Below, one piece after another: positions 46,061 through 57,857 of a stretch of DNA of 64,000 nt. The stretch spans positions 21,069,431 through 21,133,430 of the forward strand of contig NC_090128.1 in NCBI RefSeq assembly GCF_040581485.1, read 5' to 3'. This stretch comes from Linepithema humile. Lineage: Eukaryota; Arthropoda; Insecta; Hymenoptera; Formicidae. The translations under genes and the position numbers were made by a program. The notes under the pieces were generated by a model, which saw only the letters and a program-made list of their open reading frames with translations, did not search any database and was not told the origin of the DNA. Each line of letters opens with the position of its first letter. Position 1 is the first letter of the stretch.

Positions 46061-48718
46061 TTTATTAATACATCTTATGTATTCAACTCCGTCATCATGT
46101 GATGACACATAATCTTCCGGAGTCATATCCTCGCGATGATCTCGGAAATCGCGTGAAAACTGCATGGAAATTCGCGAGATAACGAGCAGCCGATTGGCCG
46201 CAACACTGACTGAAAACGGAGAAGGATTCAGCTGGTTGTGCCACTATCGGCTAACTGTACACGCGTAATGGGTATGTGAATGTGCGTAACGTAACGCTGT
46301 GTGACGCGGACGGTGAAAGAAACAAGCAAAAATTCAGCAACAATGTACGGCACGTTTGGTATCGCGCGTATTTTAATTCATTTTGCAAAAGCTTAAGAAT
46401 GTCTACTTCTATATTACTATAAAAATTCTTCAGAACACAACTCTTAAGAAACTATTTTCGTCGTCGTTTTTAATTCACTTTTTATTAGCAATGCACATAA
46501 CTCAGGAAACAATTGTATTATACATAATTATTATTTAATAGGCACAATGTCAACTAGTGACGGCATTCGAATGGTTAATGATGAATAGCGTAGACTTAAT
46601 TGCTGGTGTTCCTGCAGTGTCATTCTAGTGATTATCCTTGATCTCGATTTCTCATGCGCAATGGGCAGATTTCATCAATTATTTACGTTACGCTCGATCG
46701 CAAGCGATTATTTTGGAATTTTAGTGGTTCTACTGATGTCAAGCATGGTTCTTATAATATATTTATAAAAAATTCGAAAAAATATGTGGATGACGGTGTA
46801 GTATTTTTTGATACACATCAGGTTACCAGAATGTTAATGCAAATTACCAGTCTCAGCAGATATATCTCGCGAGCATATTTTAACATGTAAATTAAGCCGT
46901 GGACGCTTAGTCGATGAGAACTTTCTGTTAGTGAATAACAATGAGAAGCAAAAAAGAATTACACACAACCGCAAAATTCGTTTAAAATTAATGCCGAGTT
47001 AAAGTTTTCAAGCAATTAAAAAACATAGCATTTTAACACTTTTATCGTCTATGCATATATAATTTAGCAAAAGGATTATATCAACATAATCACTGAGGTT
47101 CAAAATCGAGGAGTAATGTTTCTCTTGCAACACTGTTTTCGCCGAAGTTGATTTTTTCTCACATAAATATCTCGATATGCACGATGACCGGTCGTTCGAC
47201 ATTGATTGCATTAACTGCGATAAATCATGATTTACGAACGTCACGGATAGAAGTCTGAATAAGGATAAATATACACGCTAAGAGCAAGTAGACTCACTCT
47301 TCTTTGTCCTTTTTGAAAACGACTGCAAAGAAGTTATTTTCCTTTTTCTCGTCTTTCCAAATATGTTTCTTTCCCATTTCGATTTCTCTTTTTTTTTACG
47401 GTATTCACAAGACTTGTACTCGTCAGAGAACATAACGACGGTTCGTCGGCATGTTTCACCAATGACTAAACCGAGCAAACTGCCGTGCATGGCAAGCGTT
47501 TGTAACTAACTCGCAACAAACACTCTCTCAAAGCTTCATGCTTTATTAATGGACGTATTGAGTATTTAACCCCGTCGTTGCGCGCGACAATACAAAATCG
47601 TCTGCGGTGCTTAACCTCGCGGCTCTAGAATTGCGCAAAATTGCATGGAAATGGTAGCAGGCAGACGACGATGATAGATGAAAATCTAGGATGAAGATTA
47701 CGAATCATAACATATGAAGTATGAGTGCAATACCATTTAATGACAAATTGTTGCAATCTTACATTGTGCTAGGCAGGATTCCGATTATCCGTCCCTTCGG
47801 CTCGTTTTGCGCCGGAATTCCACTCTGTTTTCTCTCTTCTCACCGCCGAATATTAAATAAGGCGTATTTGCGCTTCGCCGAAACGTACCTTACGCTCCTT
47901 TCTCGGCTCACGTCGCGCTTCCTTTTTGAGACGCGCATGTAAACGTGGTCGATATGAAACCGGTTCTCAGCAAGCGAGAGAAGCGTGCGAGGATAAAAAA
48001 ATCGGAACTCTCGTGCCCCCCCAACGTCTCTCGTAGAATATATCTCGTACAAATTATAATAGCTGCTATTTGTTGGCGCTCGCATTCGCGTGCAGAAATG
48101 CCCGGCCTTCTACACGGAATCGGGTACGGTACACGGTCTAACGATTCGCAACATTCATTTGCTCTTTAACGCTAAACTGCAATAATTTCTCATTTTGGCA
48201 CGTGTGAAATTCGCTCCGTGCTGTGTTAGTTTCTTGGAAAATTTGCGCGCATTCGTCACTCGGTCGTCGAGTTAGCACGTGTAGAGTTACGCAAAGTGCC
48301 CATTTCAGAGACATACAACACCGCTAGCACTTGAGGCTGGCCACCGAGGACGAGATATCGCGTTCAAAAGGAGGGACGGAATATTTAATGTTGAGGTGTG
48401 TACAGCGTGTTGCACCGCCGCCGCCCGGCGCCGGCCCATGTGCGAATCCTACCACGAATGTCAAACAGACCGTGACAGAAAACTTTTGCATGTCCATTGT
48501 CTTCGTTAGACCTCTAGAGGTGAAATTTCGCAGATGCTCACTAAGAACCTACAAATTTTGTATCTGTGAAAAAAGCAATTTAGAGACGAGAACTAAAATA
48601 TTTTACACATTATTTTATATCTTGCGAGAATTTTTACTATAGAGAAGCAAAATTTAATCAATGATTGTCCCTACATTTTATTTTGCGGCCACTTTTACGA
48701 GGCACATATGAGAATAAT
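46061..48718. other. No supportable gene
   Basis: Mixed AT-rich and CpG-rich DNA, probably upstream or intron of the minus-strand gene. A GC-rich patch (CCGCCGCCCGGCGCCGGCCC) lies near 48416-48440. Short frames lack splice or family support. Confidence 0.45.
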
Positions 48719-48795
48719 CCAGTAAGCAAAATATCAGCAATGTTGGCAATTTGATCAAATTTGTTGTCAACTTGCTTACATTGCTAACATTTGGC
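48719..48795. mobile_element. Small MITE, CAAATGTTGGC family
   Basis: Begins CCAGTAAGCAAAATATCAGC and ends with an approximate inverse (GCTTACATTGCTAACATTTG). Related to copies at 35146 and 62818. Confidence 0.55.
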
Positions 48796-49083
48796 CATCT
48801 GTTAAAGCGAGCTGTGTGAAAAATTCACATTTTACTCGTGCATCTCGGCACTAGAGAGTGAGCAATATTTGCTTATTGACGAATTGTGTCTGCCGGTTCA
48901 TTTACCGCTTTTCGTCGGGCAACGACAGCCGTGGGCGTAATGACAATTCGGTCAAATGTGTACTCGGGAAGTCTGTAACCTCGACGTAACGAACGCGTAA
49001 CATCACGCACGCACGTTCGCTCGCACACACGCGTCCATTCAGTCTCACGTACGTGCGAATGTACGCACATATCGCACACTCAC

Positions 49084-49290
49084 CTGCTGCCGGACCTGCT
49101 CGACGTTTCTTGCGTGTAAACATCCGCGTGAACGAGAATCGCCGTCGTTGGGTCTGCTCCGCCTGTCATCCTCTCCACTGTCATAATGGCCAGAACGAAC
49201 TTATTATAGCGCGCCGGCGTCTTGCACTTCGCTGTCACGTGGTCGAGGCTGATCTCTTGTTTCGAGTTGAAAAAGTCCTACGCTAGCCGG
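49084..49290 (-). other. Candidate minus-strand 5' exon with donor at 49084
   Basis: Minus-strand GGCAGCAG/GTGAGTGTG is a strong donor at the edge of a CpG-rich block. The exon can begin MFTRKKRRAGPAA, but joining to the 41174 acceptor in that phase hits a stop, so it would act as 5' UTR for that gene or belong to another. The upstream edge is not defined. Confidence 0.3.
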
Positions 49291-51080
49291 AATTTGTCAC
49301 TGCGTGTGCCACACGCGATATCTATGATTTGACTGAATGAATGAAAAACGCAAGACACATAGCTCTTCACAAATACAATTGCTGCGCGAACGATTGAAAG
49401 AAAAAAAATTATTTATCTCGCACAATATCAGTGATATCAACTTAATTCGCCGTACGATGTATCCCGCGCAATAATACTGATCGGCGATCATTAAACAAAT
49501 CGTAATGTGAGCAAAGAACGCGCGCGACTAGCCTTCACCGTGGTTTATACTTCGACAATCCGTGAACAACTGACGACTTTCGTCTGTGGCCTACGCACAC
49601 GCTTGGCCGACCGGGAACCCTCCTAAATCTCTACAAGTAACACCCCTCCTTCTCACCCTCTATCTTTGTTCTATACGTTTGCTACTCTCTATGTGGCAGT
49701 TAACGAAGACCGAATGTTTTTCGACGAAAAATGTCTCAACCATTTATCGAAAAATTTATCGAAAAATTTTATCAACTTTATGCCGAAGAACTTTTTTAAT
49801 GAATATTAAATAACGTTAATTGATAGTTTTATTATCTTTCTATCTCTTTTTAGAAATGTAATCTAGAAAAATTTTTAATTTTACTTAACAGAATTAAAAT
49901 CTTTAATTAACGTTTACAGAAGCTACTTAAATGCTTTTTCGAAAATATATTTTCTATGTGACATATTCTATGTTGAGCCAGCAAAATGGCAATTTAGCTG
50001 GATAAAATTGGCGAATCTAAAGTAATTTTTAATGAACACGAAGTAGATATATTTATCGCTGTCTGCAGATATCGAGAAAATTAATCTCACCGGAATTAAG
50101 CGATTCGGATCGCTAGGAGCATCACATAACTATTTACGCATACAGTTCATTTTCGTTTACTCTTATAGCGCATTTGCGCGCATCACGCGTCACGTTTGGG
50201 GCTCAGAGAGGGTCTGTCGCTGCCCCTTCTACAACGTTCTTATGGGGTCCTTTGTTGCACGCCGCCTGCCGAGCCGTCCGGTCGTCTGGGAATGAATCGG
50301 AAAGCCTCAATTTCCAAGAGTCACGTTACGGGCATTTATAAAGGAATATCCTTCATGTTTTGAAAGAACAAAAAAAACTTTTACTATTTCAAACTAATTC
50401 TACATTTCATGATTAGATATACTCAGCATGAAATATGGAGTCATACAATAGTTTCAAGAGAAAGTGAGAATTGCAAATGTTTAGATATATATTATATAAC
50501 TTCATTCTATTATTGTTGTAATATGTTTGTAACATGTGAAAAATATAAAAGCGATAGCAAGAAAAGATAGATATTGATAAATTGCCATGTACACTAACTT
50601 ATATATTTTTACATAATCATTGTTATCAGTCGTCAGCAATCTTACTATATATCACTCGTTAAATTCGTTAGCAAGTCTGCTTATCGTAAAGCACACAAAT
50701 ACGATATGACGATATATTCATGTAATTTATATGCACATTATCATTTATTTTACGTGCTTAACTGAGTGATAATTTAAAAAAAAATAATTTCGAGATATTG
50801 TTGTTAAAAACTAAATTTTAAAAAATTTGAAAAGACATTCAAAAATAATTAATAATTTTAAATAAAAGTTTCGAAAAATAATACTGGAATACTTGGCGAA
50901 AACAACATAGAAGAATATAAAACAATAATTATTTTATTTAAAGAACTTTCACCTATACAAAATTAAAAAAAAAACACAACACTTAACGCAATAAAAATGC
51001 TTTTAATGATTAAACACAATATAATTTAGAATATTTTTAGATTTTATTATTTCCTCTTTTAACGTGGCATAGCAATTTAT
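49291..51080. other. No gene seen; includes the 3' flank of the first JHEH gene
   Basis: A GC-rich island lies at about 50190-50300; the rest is AT-rich. About 50930-51080 is probably JHEH 3' UTR on the minus strand. Confidence 0.5.
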
Positions 51081-54000
51081 TCAAATTTTTGTGGGCTCCT
51101 TTCTCTTCTTTTCCGTTTTCGGTACGTCTTTGTTATTAGTTTTCTTTTTATTATCTTGAGTCTTGGAAACAAATTCGAAAACATCGTCTGCTAAAAGAGC
51201 TGGTTCCTCAAGTGCAGCGAAATGACCTCCACGTGGTAAATGGTTAAAGTGTATCAAATTTATATATCTCTGACGAACGAGACTCTCCGAATCATAAAAA
51301 ATCTCATGAGGAAATATCGCACATCCCATTGGCACATGAACTTGCAGTCTAGAAATTAAACGTACGTTAGCACAGAAAACAATTTGCAAAAAGAAAAAGA
51401 CACTCACTCTTCTATTTTGCTCGCATAATGTGCCTTGTTAACTTGCTCGGCGTAAATACGAACGCTCGTAGTAAAAGAATTGGTAACCCAATAAAACATA
51501 ATGTTATCTAAAAGTTCATCTAAGGTGAATTTCTCGAGCAAACCGCCATCAGCACGCAATCTGTATTCTGAGTTTGTTGCTGTACTGAATTTTTCCAAGA
51601 TATATCCTGCTAATCCTACTGGCGAAGCTGCCACAGCAGTGCCTATAAAAAAATAATTTTCAATTATTTAAATTTCTCAAAAAATAAATTGCACATTGCA
51701 CGCATTATATTAAAATGTCTCAAATGTTTAAAAGTGAAATTGATATATCAGCTAGTAGTTTAACAAAGAAACGTTAGGAAAAAGAATTATTAATTCTTCT
51801 TTTTACGTTTTACCTTAAAGTTTAATTACAGTTGACTTTTCAAAATTAAGAATTTATAGACTTGTATTTAAAAATACAGAATTTTACTATGAAAATTTTT
51901 TCATATAGACAAATACCTATAGTATCCGGTTTAGTAGCTTGTATATGAAAGTATCCTGATTCTTCAATGAGAAAACTCAAGTGAGATTCTAAAGGATACA
52001 TTCTAGAATAATGTTCACTCTCGACTACGAGTGATGGGATAAAAACACCAAGCAATTTCCAAAAAAAGTTTGACTTGCTCATTACTACACACATATTCAA
52101 ATGGCCGCCAAGAACGCTGAAAAATAACGATTACTTTGTATTTATACCGGTTATTTTGTATTTTTTTATACGTCTTATTAAATTACCACACGTATTATTT
52201 CTGATACCCACTTGTCTGGGAAGAAAATAGCTATATTCCTGGCAATAACTGAACCCCAGTCTCCTCCCTGTACGTAGAACTTGTTGAAGCCAAGACGTAA
52301 CATAAGATTTTTGAATATAACAGATATCTGAAAATAATAAACAATTGACTATATTTACGCGCCGCAGAGATAAATATCAAATATTAACAATATCAATACA
52401 TTATTTTTATACTGTCTTGGATTATGTGATGCACAAGATTATTCGTATTTTTTAACAAACTTTACCTGTGCCGGGCCCATTCCTGGTCGTACAGCCGCTT
52501 GCGAAAATCCATATCCTGGAAGTGAAGGTGCTATCACCTCAAATACAAAGTCTTTGTCAGGACGCGGTGTCGTTAATATAGGCAAAATTTTTTGAAATTC
52601 CACCACGGATCCTGGCCAACCATGTAGAATTAACAGCGGAAGAACTTTTATATTTTTTCGCTCCGGTGGAATATGTGGTTTCACATGATAAAAATGTATA
52701 TCCAGACCTATAGATAAAAGAAAAAAAAACAAGAAAATAATTTTATGCAATGAATCAGCAAACTACTAAATTGCCACATTGATTTAAATAAATTTATATT
52801 CAATAAAAAGCGATTGGTCTTTTGTCATTTGCGAAGTTAAGAATTACAATTAATAGTCAATCGTTTACACTCAACCAACTGCACTTTGTACTGAGATAAA
52901 AAGCTCATTCTACATACAATATTGTAACTACTGTGGATGAATTATTTAAGTCGCTATTTATTACTTTCCGTTAATTGCAAATGCAGGAAACAATAAATAC
53001 CAAGAACAAAAAAAAAACATTTTACGAATATGTCGTATTTCCAGTTATTTATTCATTTATTATAAAATTTTTACGAACATTTTTTTTTTCTTTTTTCTTT
53101 AAAAATAGCGATGAGTCACTGACAACAAAAAAAAACAATAACAAAAAATGTATTACCTTGTATATTGGTTACATACTGAGGATATTTGTTGAGCAGTGCT
53201 TGCCGTTCAGTCCAATTATATTTCGTATACCAGTATTCAAGAATATTTTTCAAATAAGTTGTGCTGATACCGTAAGTCCACGCAACATCCTCCAACGGCT
53301 CCACCAATTCTCTTCTTTTTGCAAGTCGTTCGTTTAAATCGTCGATTACCTTATTGAATAAATTGCGTTTTAGAAAAAAATTATTGCACGTTCCTCTTCA
53401 GTTCAGTTTTTCTATGAAAGAACCATTAGTGACGGTTTCAAGTTGTGATATTAGATTTTTTATTGTTTTAAGTCAATTTCTTTCATTTTTTATTATGATT
53501 CTTAAAATAATAAAAAATGTATGCAAAATTTAATATTTACTGTAGCTAAAACTTTGTTTTAGCATTGATTAACATTTAGAAAACGGTATTTTACTATCTC
53601 TTTTGCTGATCATAAATCCTCCGATAAGATAGGAAATATATTTGGTTACTCGTTGGCCAAGAATTATTACCGCATTTCAGTGGCGCATCCATGAGGGGGG
53701 GTTTTGAGGATTAAAACTCTCCCCGAAATTTAATTAATATACCTTATTTTTTTATTAACTTAACAAAAAGTAAAAAATCTGTAGTTAAATAAAATGCGTT
53801 CAAACATTTGTATTTTTTGTCTGTTATTAACTATGGTCGCAATTTTAATAATTTAAAATTCACGCCAATATCTTTGCACACAAATAATTATAATAGCCTC
53901 TCCAGCTATACTGCTGTTCGAACGTATATAATATCTACTTTAAGATATTCATATTGTGAAAGGATTTAAATAAATTACTTGAGAAACATCTAGCAGCCGT

Positions 54001-55156
54001 ACATATAGACAAATTTTCTGATTATTTAAGCAATCCAGTTAATCTGATTATTTAAGAAAAACTAAGAAAACTCAATATCAATTTATAATTATGCTACTAT
54101 AAAAATAAATTGTATTTTTTATTAAACAATGTAAAATTTTTATATTTTTTAGTGTGCAATATAAAATTATCCTGACTTTTGGTCATACTGTTTTATTTTG
54201 TGTGTGAATTTTAACCCCCCCCCCCCCGAAAAAAATATTTTGAGTGCGCCACTGCCGCGATTAATCAGCAAGTGTTCTCGTTTTTTATCTTTAGTAATGG
54301 CCGATACGCTGACAAAACAGTATTAAATTTATAAGACGAAAATAAAAATAATAGCAAATTTGGAGATGCAGTATTAATAGCTGACGATAAAATTAACATT
54401 TTTTTTCTTACAATTACAATCTAATAATATATCTTGCATAACATACTAACAAGAGTACATATCTCGAAGGTGTCCCAGGGAGAACAACAGGTCTACAAAC
54501 ATCTAATAGACGTCTATTAGACGTTCTTAGACCTGTTGTTCTTCCTGGGGTATTATTTGTTTTAATGAATAAACAAAATTTTTTTGCGTCTACATAACTT
54601 ACCGACTTTGACACATTAATAACGAAAGGTCGTATTTCCTTCGATGCTCCCTTATTTTTTTCCGGTCCCCAGAAAGTTTCGGGCAAGTTCGGTATTTCTG
54701 TGACAGGATTGGAGCTGAACAGAAGTTAACAATCATAATTCTGTTTTATTGATTTAGAGTTGCTAATTAATTATTTATGGTTTCGAACAGTGATGCAAAC
54801 TCGAGCCGGCCAGCACCAGGGCTCCGTGGTAGGGGAAGCATGCACAAGCGAGAATCGCTACGTCACACGTACGTGTGCGCACACGTACGTGTGACGTAGC
54901 GATTCTCGCTTGTGCATGCTTCCCCTACCACGGAGCCCTGGTGCTGGCCAGCTCGAGTTTGCATCACTGGTTTCGAATGTAAAAAGAATTGAAAGACAAA
55001 GCGTTAGAAAATGTTTACAGAATTGAGAGTAAAATGTTTTGCGGTGTAAAATATTTGGTAAGCTGTTAAAAATTCATCTATTTAACGCACTCACCGAAAT
55101 AAAAAAGTTGTGCCGATGGTAACAATCAAAATCACCGTTGTAGTTTTCCACATCAT
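51081..55156 (-). CDS. JHEH: Juvenile hormone epoxide hydrolase, tandem copy A
   Basis: Eight exons on the minus strand: 55095-55156, 54603-54714, 53157-53349, 52466-52707, 52212-52327, 51917-52116, 51408-51642, 51081-51348; all GT-AG and in phase, 475 residues, no break. It hydrolyses the epoxide of juvenile hormone to the diol; the family is microsomal. The N-terminus is a hydrophobic anchor ([16 protein letters not shown]), followed by the epoxide-hydrolase N-terminal domain ([24 protein letters not shown]) and an alpha/beta hydrolase fold. HGWPGS (151-156) supplies the oxyanion hole, Asp226 in GGDWG is the nucleophile, Glu402 in FPHE the likely acid and His429 in [11 protein letters not shown] the base. 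The C-terminal Lys-rich tail is unusual in being so charged. A second ATG follows the first directly. Copy B lies upstream in transcription. Confidence 0.96.
53678..54254. mobile_element. 577-bp hAT MITE in JHEH-A intron 2
   Basis: Termini CAGTGGCGCA and TGCGCCACTG are inverse complements. Flanks CCGCATTT (53670-53677) and CCGCGATT (54255-54262) match at 6 of 8 positions, an aged 8-bp hAT duplication. Both ends carry G/C homopolymers, including a C13 run near 54216. Noncoding interior. Confidence 0.85.
54474..54549. repeat. 76-bp foldback hairpin in JHEH-A intron 2
   Basis: Inverted halves around 54511.5: AGAACAACAGGTCTA pairs with TAGACCTGTTGTTCT with small gaps; centre CTAATAGACGTCTATTAG is a perfect palindrome; outer CCCAGG/CCTGGG. 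No clear target duplication, so type unknown. Confidence 0.8.
54788..54969. mobile_element. 182-bp near-perfect palindromic hAT MITE in JHEH-A intron 1
   Basis: Starts CAGTGATGCAAACTCGAG and ends with its inverse, with 91-bp arms meeting at 54878/54879. I find one mismatch (GAGCC against GAGCT). The 8-bp duplication GTTTCGAA is exact at 54780-54787 and 54970-54977. The centre (CACGTACGTGTGCGCACACG) alternates purine and pyrimidine. As RNA it would form a hairpin of about 90 bp. Confidence 0.93.
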
Positions 55157-56195
55157 GCGTCCGTTTCGTTTCACGTGAAACACATAACTGAACAAGCAGC
55201 AAACGTCGTCGTAGAGACAGGAAAGGGAAAATTGCTGGTCATATGTTTTTGCTTAATGTTTTGTGCACGAATAATACTTTTGAGCACTTCGTCTTCAACA
55301 CAAGTATTTCAAGTTAACACTCCTTTATTTATCAATTATTTCATTATATTCTAAGTAAATTTTTGATACAACTTTTTTTTCAATTATGACTTACAATTCT
55401 TGAAACAGCCAAAAATTACCAGTGGTTGATATTTTTGATATAAAAATTAATTAAAAAAATTTTTTTTTTTAATCTTTGTTTGTACATTCCTTTTCCTTAT
55501 TGTTCGCTAAACAATAATTTATTATATTTGATATTTTATAAATGTTTTGTATTGACAAATTTAGGGCATTTATTATGTTGTAAATTTTTTATGATAATTG
55601 TAATTTTCCCAAGCATTTAGAAAATATTCGAATAAATTCCGCAATTATTTTAATACATAAAAACACATTAAAAACATATTAAAAGATAAAATGTTTAGGA
55701 TAAATGCAGTTTTAATTATTTTGTTTTTTTAAATAATTGTCTAAACTAATAAAGTACTGTGTCGATACCAATATAGCAAACAATCATAACATCATCGTCG
55801 GACCATAAGCGTAATGACGATTTTACAAAGATTTCTAATACTTTTTCTACCGCTTTCAAATTTATAAAATATAATTGTACAACTGTGTTATAATTGCATA
55901 TAATTATAACTATTAACCAAAAATGTTTAAGTCAATGTTCGAAATTGATGATTAAGATTTCGTTGAGCTAACGGAGTTCGAAATAAATAAAATGCGAATG
56001 TGATAATTAAAATTTTTCGGAGCGCATAGCGATCGTGTATACCGAATTAATACATTTAATTATATATATGGGTAACACTTTGACGATGAAATGCAAATAG
56101 CTACCATCACTCACAGTATCGATCTACAACATTATGTTTTTAATTTATTTATTGTTTTTAATTGTAGGTAACAAAATATAATTTATAAAATTCAC
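55157..56195. other. Intergenic DNA between the two JHEH genes
   Basis: It holds the promoter of copy A on the right-hand side of its first exon and the 3' flank of copy B. About 55770-56140 is homologous to 43000-43420. No gene seen. Confidence 0.6.
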
Positions 56196-57816
56196 TTAAA
56201 TTTTGATAGGCTTTTTTATCTTCTTTCCTGCGTTGGGCATGTCTTTATTACTAGTTTTCTTCTTGATATCTTCGACCTTGGACACAAATTCAAAAACATC
56301 ATCTGCTAACAAAGCCGGCTCTTCGAATGCGGCGAAATGACCTCCACGTGATAAATGGTTAAATTGTATCAGATTGGTATATTTGTCGTGAAGTAGGCTC
56401 TCCGGTTGATAGAAGAGCTCGTGAGGGAACACCGCACATGCCATTGGCACATTAATTTGCAATCTAGAAATTAGATGTATGTTAGCAGAGACATAAAAAA
56501 ACGTATAGTTTCTGTTAAACACAAAAAACTATTTTTATATCGAAGTAAAATTGTAAAAAAGAAAACGAAAAAACACATACTCATCTATTTTGGTTTTATA
56601 GTGTTTCGCACTAAAGTTTTCGGAGTAAAGTCGAACGCTCGTAGTAAGAGAATTTGTAACCCAATACAGCATAATGTTATCTAAAAGTTCATCTAAAGTG
56701 AATTTCTCGAGCAAACCGCCATCAGCACGAGATTTATATTCTTTGTTTGTCCATGTACTAAACTTTTCCAAGATATATCCTGCCAATCCCGCTGGTGAAG
56801 CTGCCACAGCAGTACCTATAAAAAAATTATTTTTGATTATTTGAACTTTAAAAAAATAAATTGCATATCATATGCTAATTATATTAAAAATTTTAACTAT
56901 TTAAAGGTGAAGTTGATATATCAGCTGACAGTTTAATGAAGAAGCATTAGGAAGAAAAATTATTAACCCTTACGATCTTTCTTGATAATTTTACCTTAAT
57001 GAAAAATTACAGTTAATGTTTAAAGATTAAGAATTTATAAATTTATTTTAAAAAAATAGTATTTTTGCTCTATACAGGGTGTTTTATTTTAATCTAACCA
57101 GGCGAATATTTCAAACGCTGTTGAGTTTAGAGAAAAATGTTTCAGACAAAAGTTGTAGGGTTTGGAGGGGGACACAAGATGGTGGGCTTGAGTTTTTGAT
57201 GAAGGTAAAATTGAAGGTCATATGAAGGTCAACTTTGTTTTTTTAAATAAAATGTAATATTTTTCATTGCATATTCTGAAAGAACATAAAATTCTGCATT
57301 AAAATTGTCTGACACGTTTTTCATGAAAATTTATAATTTTTGAGGAAATTTAACAAATTTAGCAACCCCGAAAGTGAGAGGCAAGGGGACTCACGTAAAT
57401 CAAACACCCCGATGGAATCAGATTTTCGTCACGTCCACGCCGTTGATTCCGGGTAACTCTAAGAACGAGAAATGTTCATGAACATGTGCAAATTGATGCA
57501 TGATTCTCTTTACGAAAAACAAATATTTTTTCTTTAATTGCTAAACTTCCTAAAAAATTATGGATTTTCATGAAAAACGTGTCAGACAATTTTAATGCAG
57601 AATTTTATGTTCTTTCAAAATATGTAATAAAAAATACTACATTTCATTTAAAAAAACAAAGTTGACCTTCATATGACCTTCAATTTTACCTTCATCAAAA
57701 ACTCAAGCCCACCATCTTGTGTCCCCCTCCGAACCCTACAACTTTTGTCTGAAACATTGTTCTCTAAACTCAACAGCGTTTGAAATATTCGCCTGGCTAG
57801 ATTAAAATGAAACACA

Positions 57817-57857
<41 letters not shown>

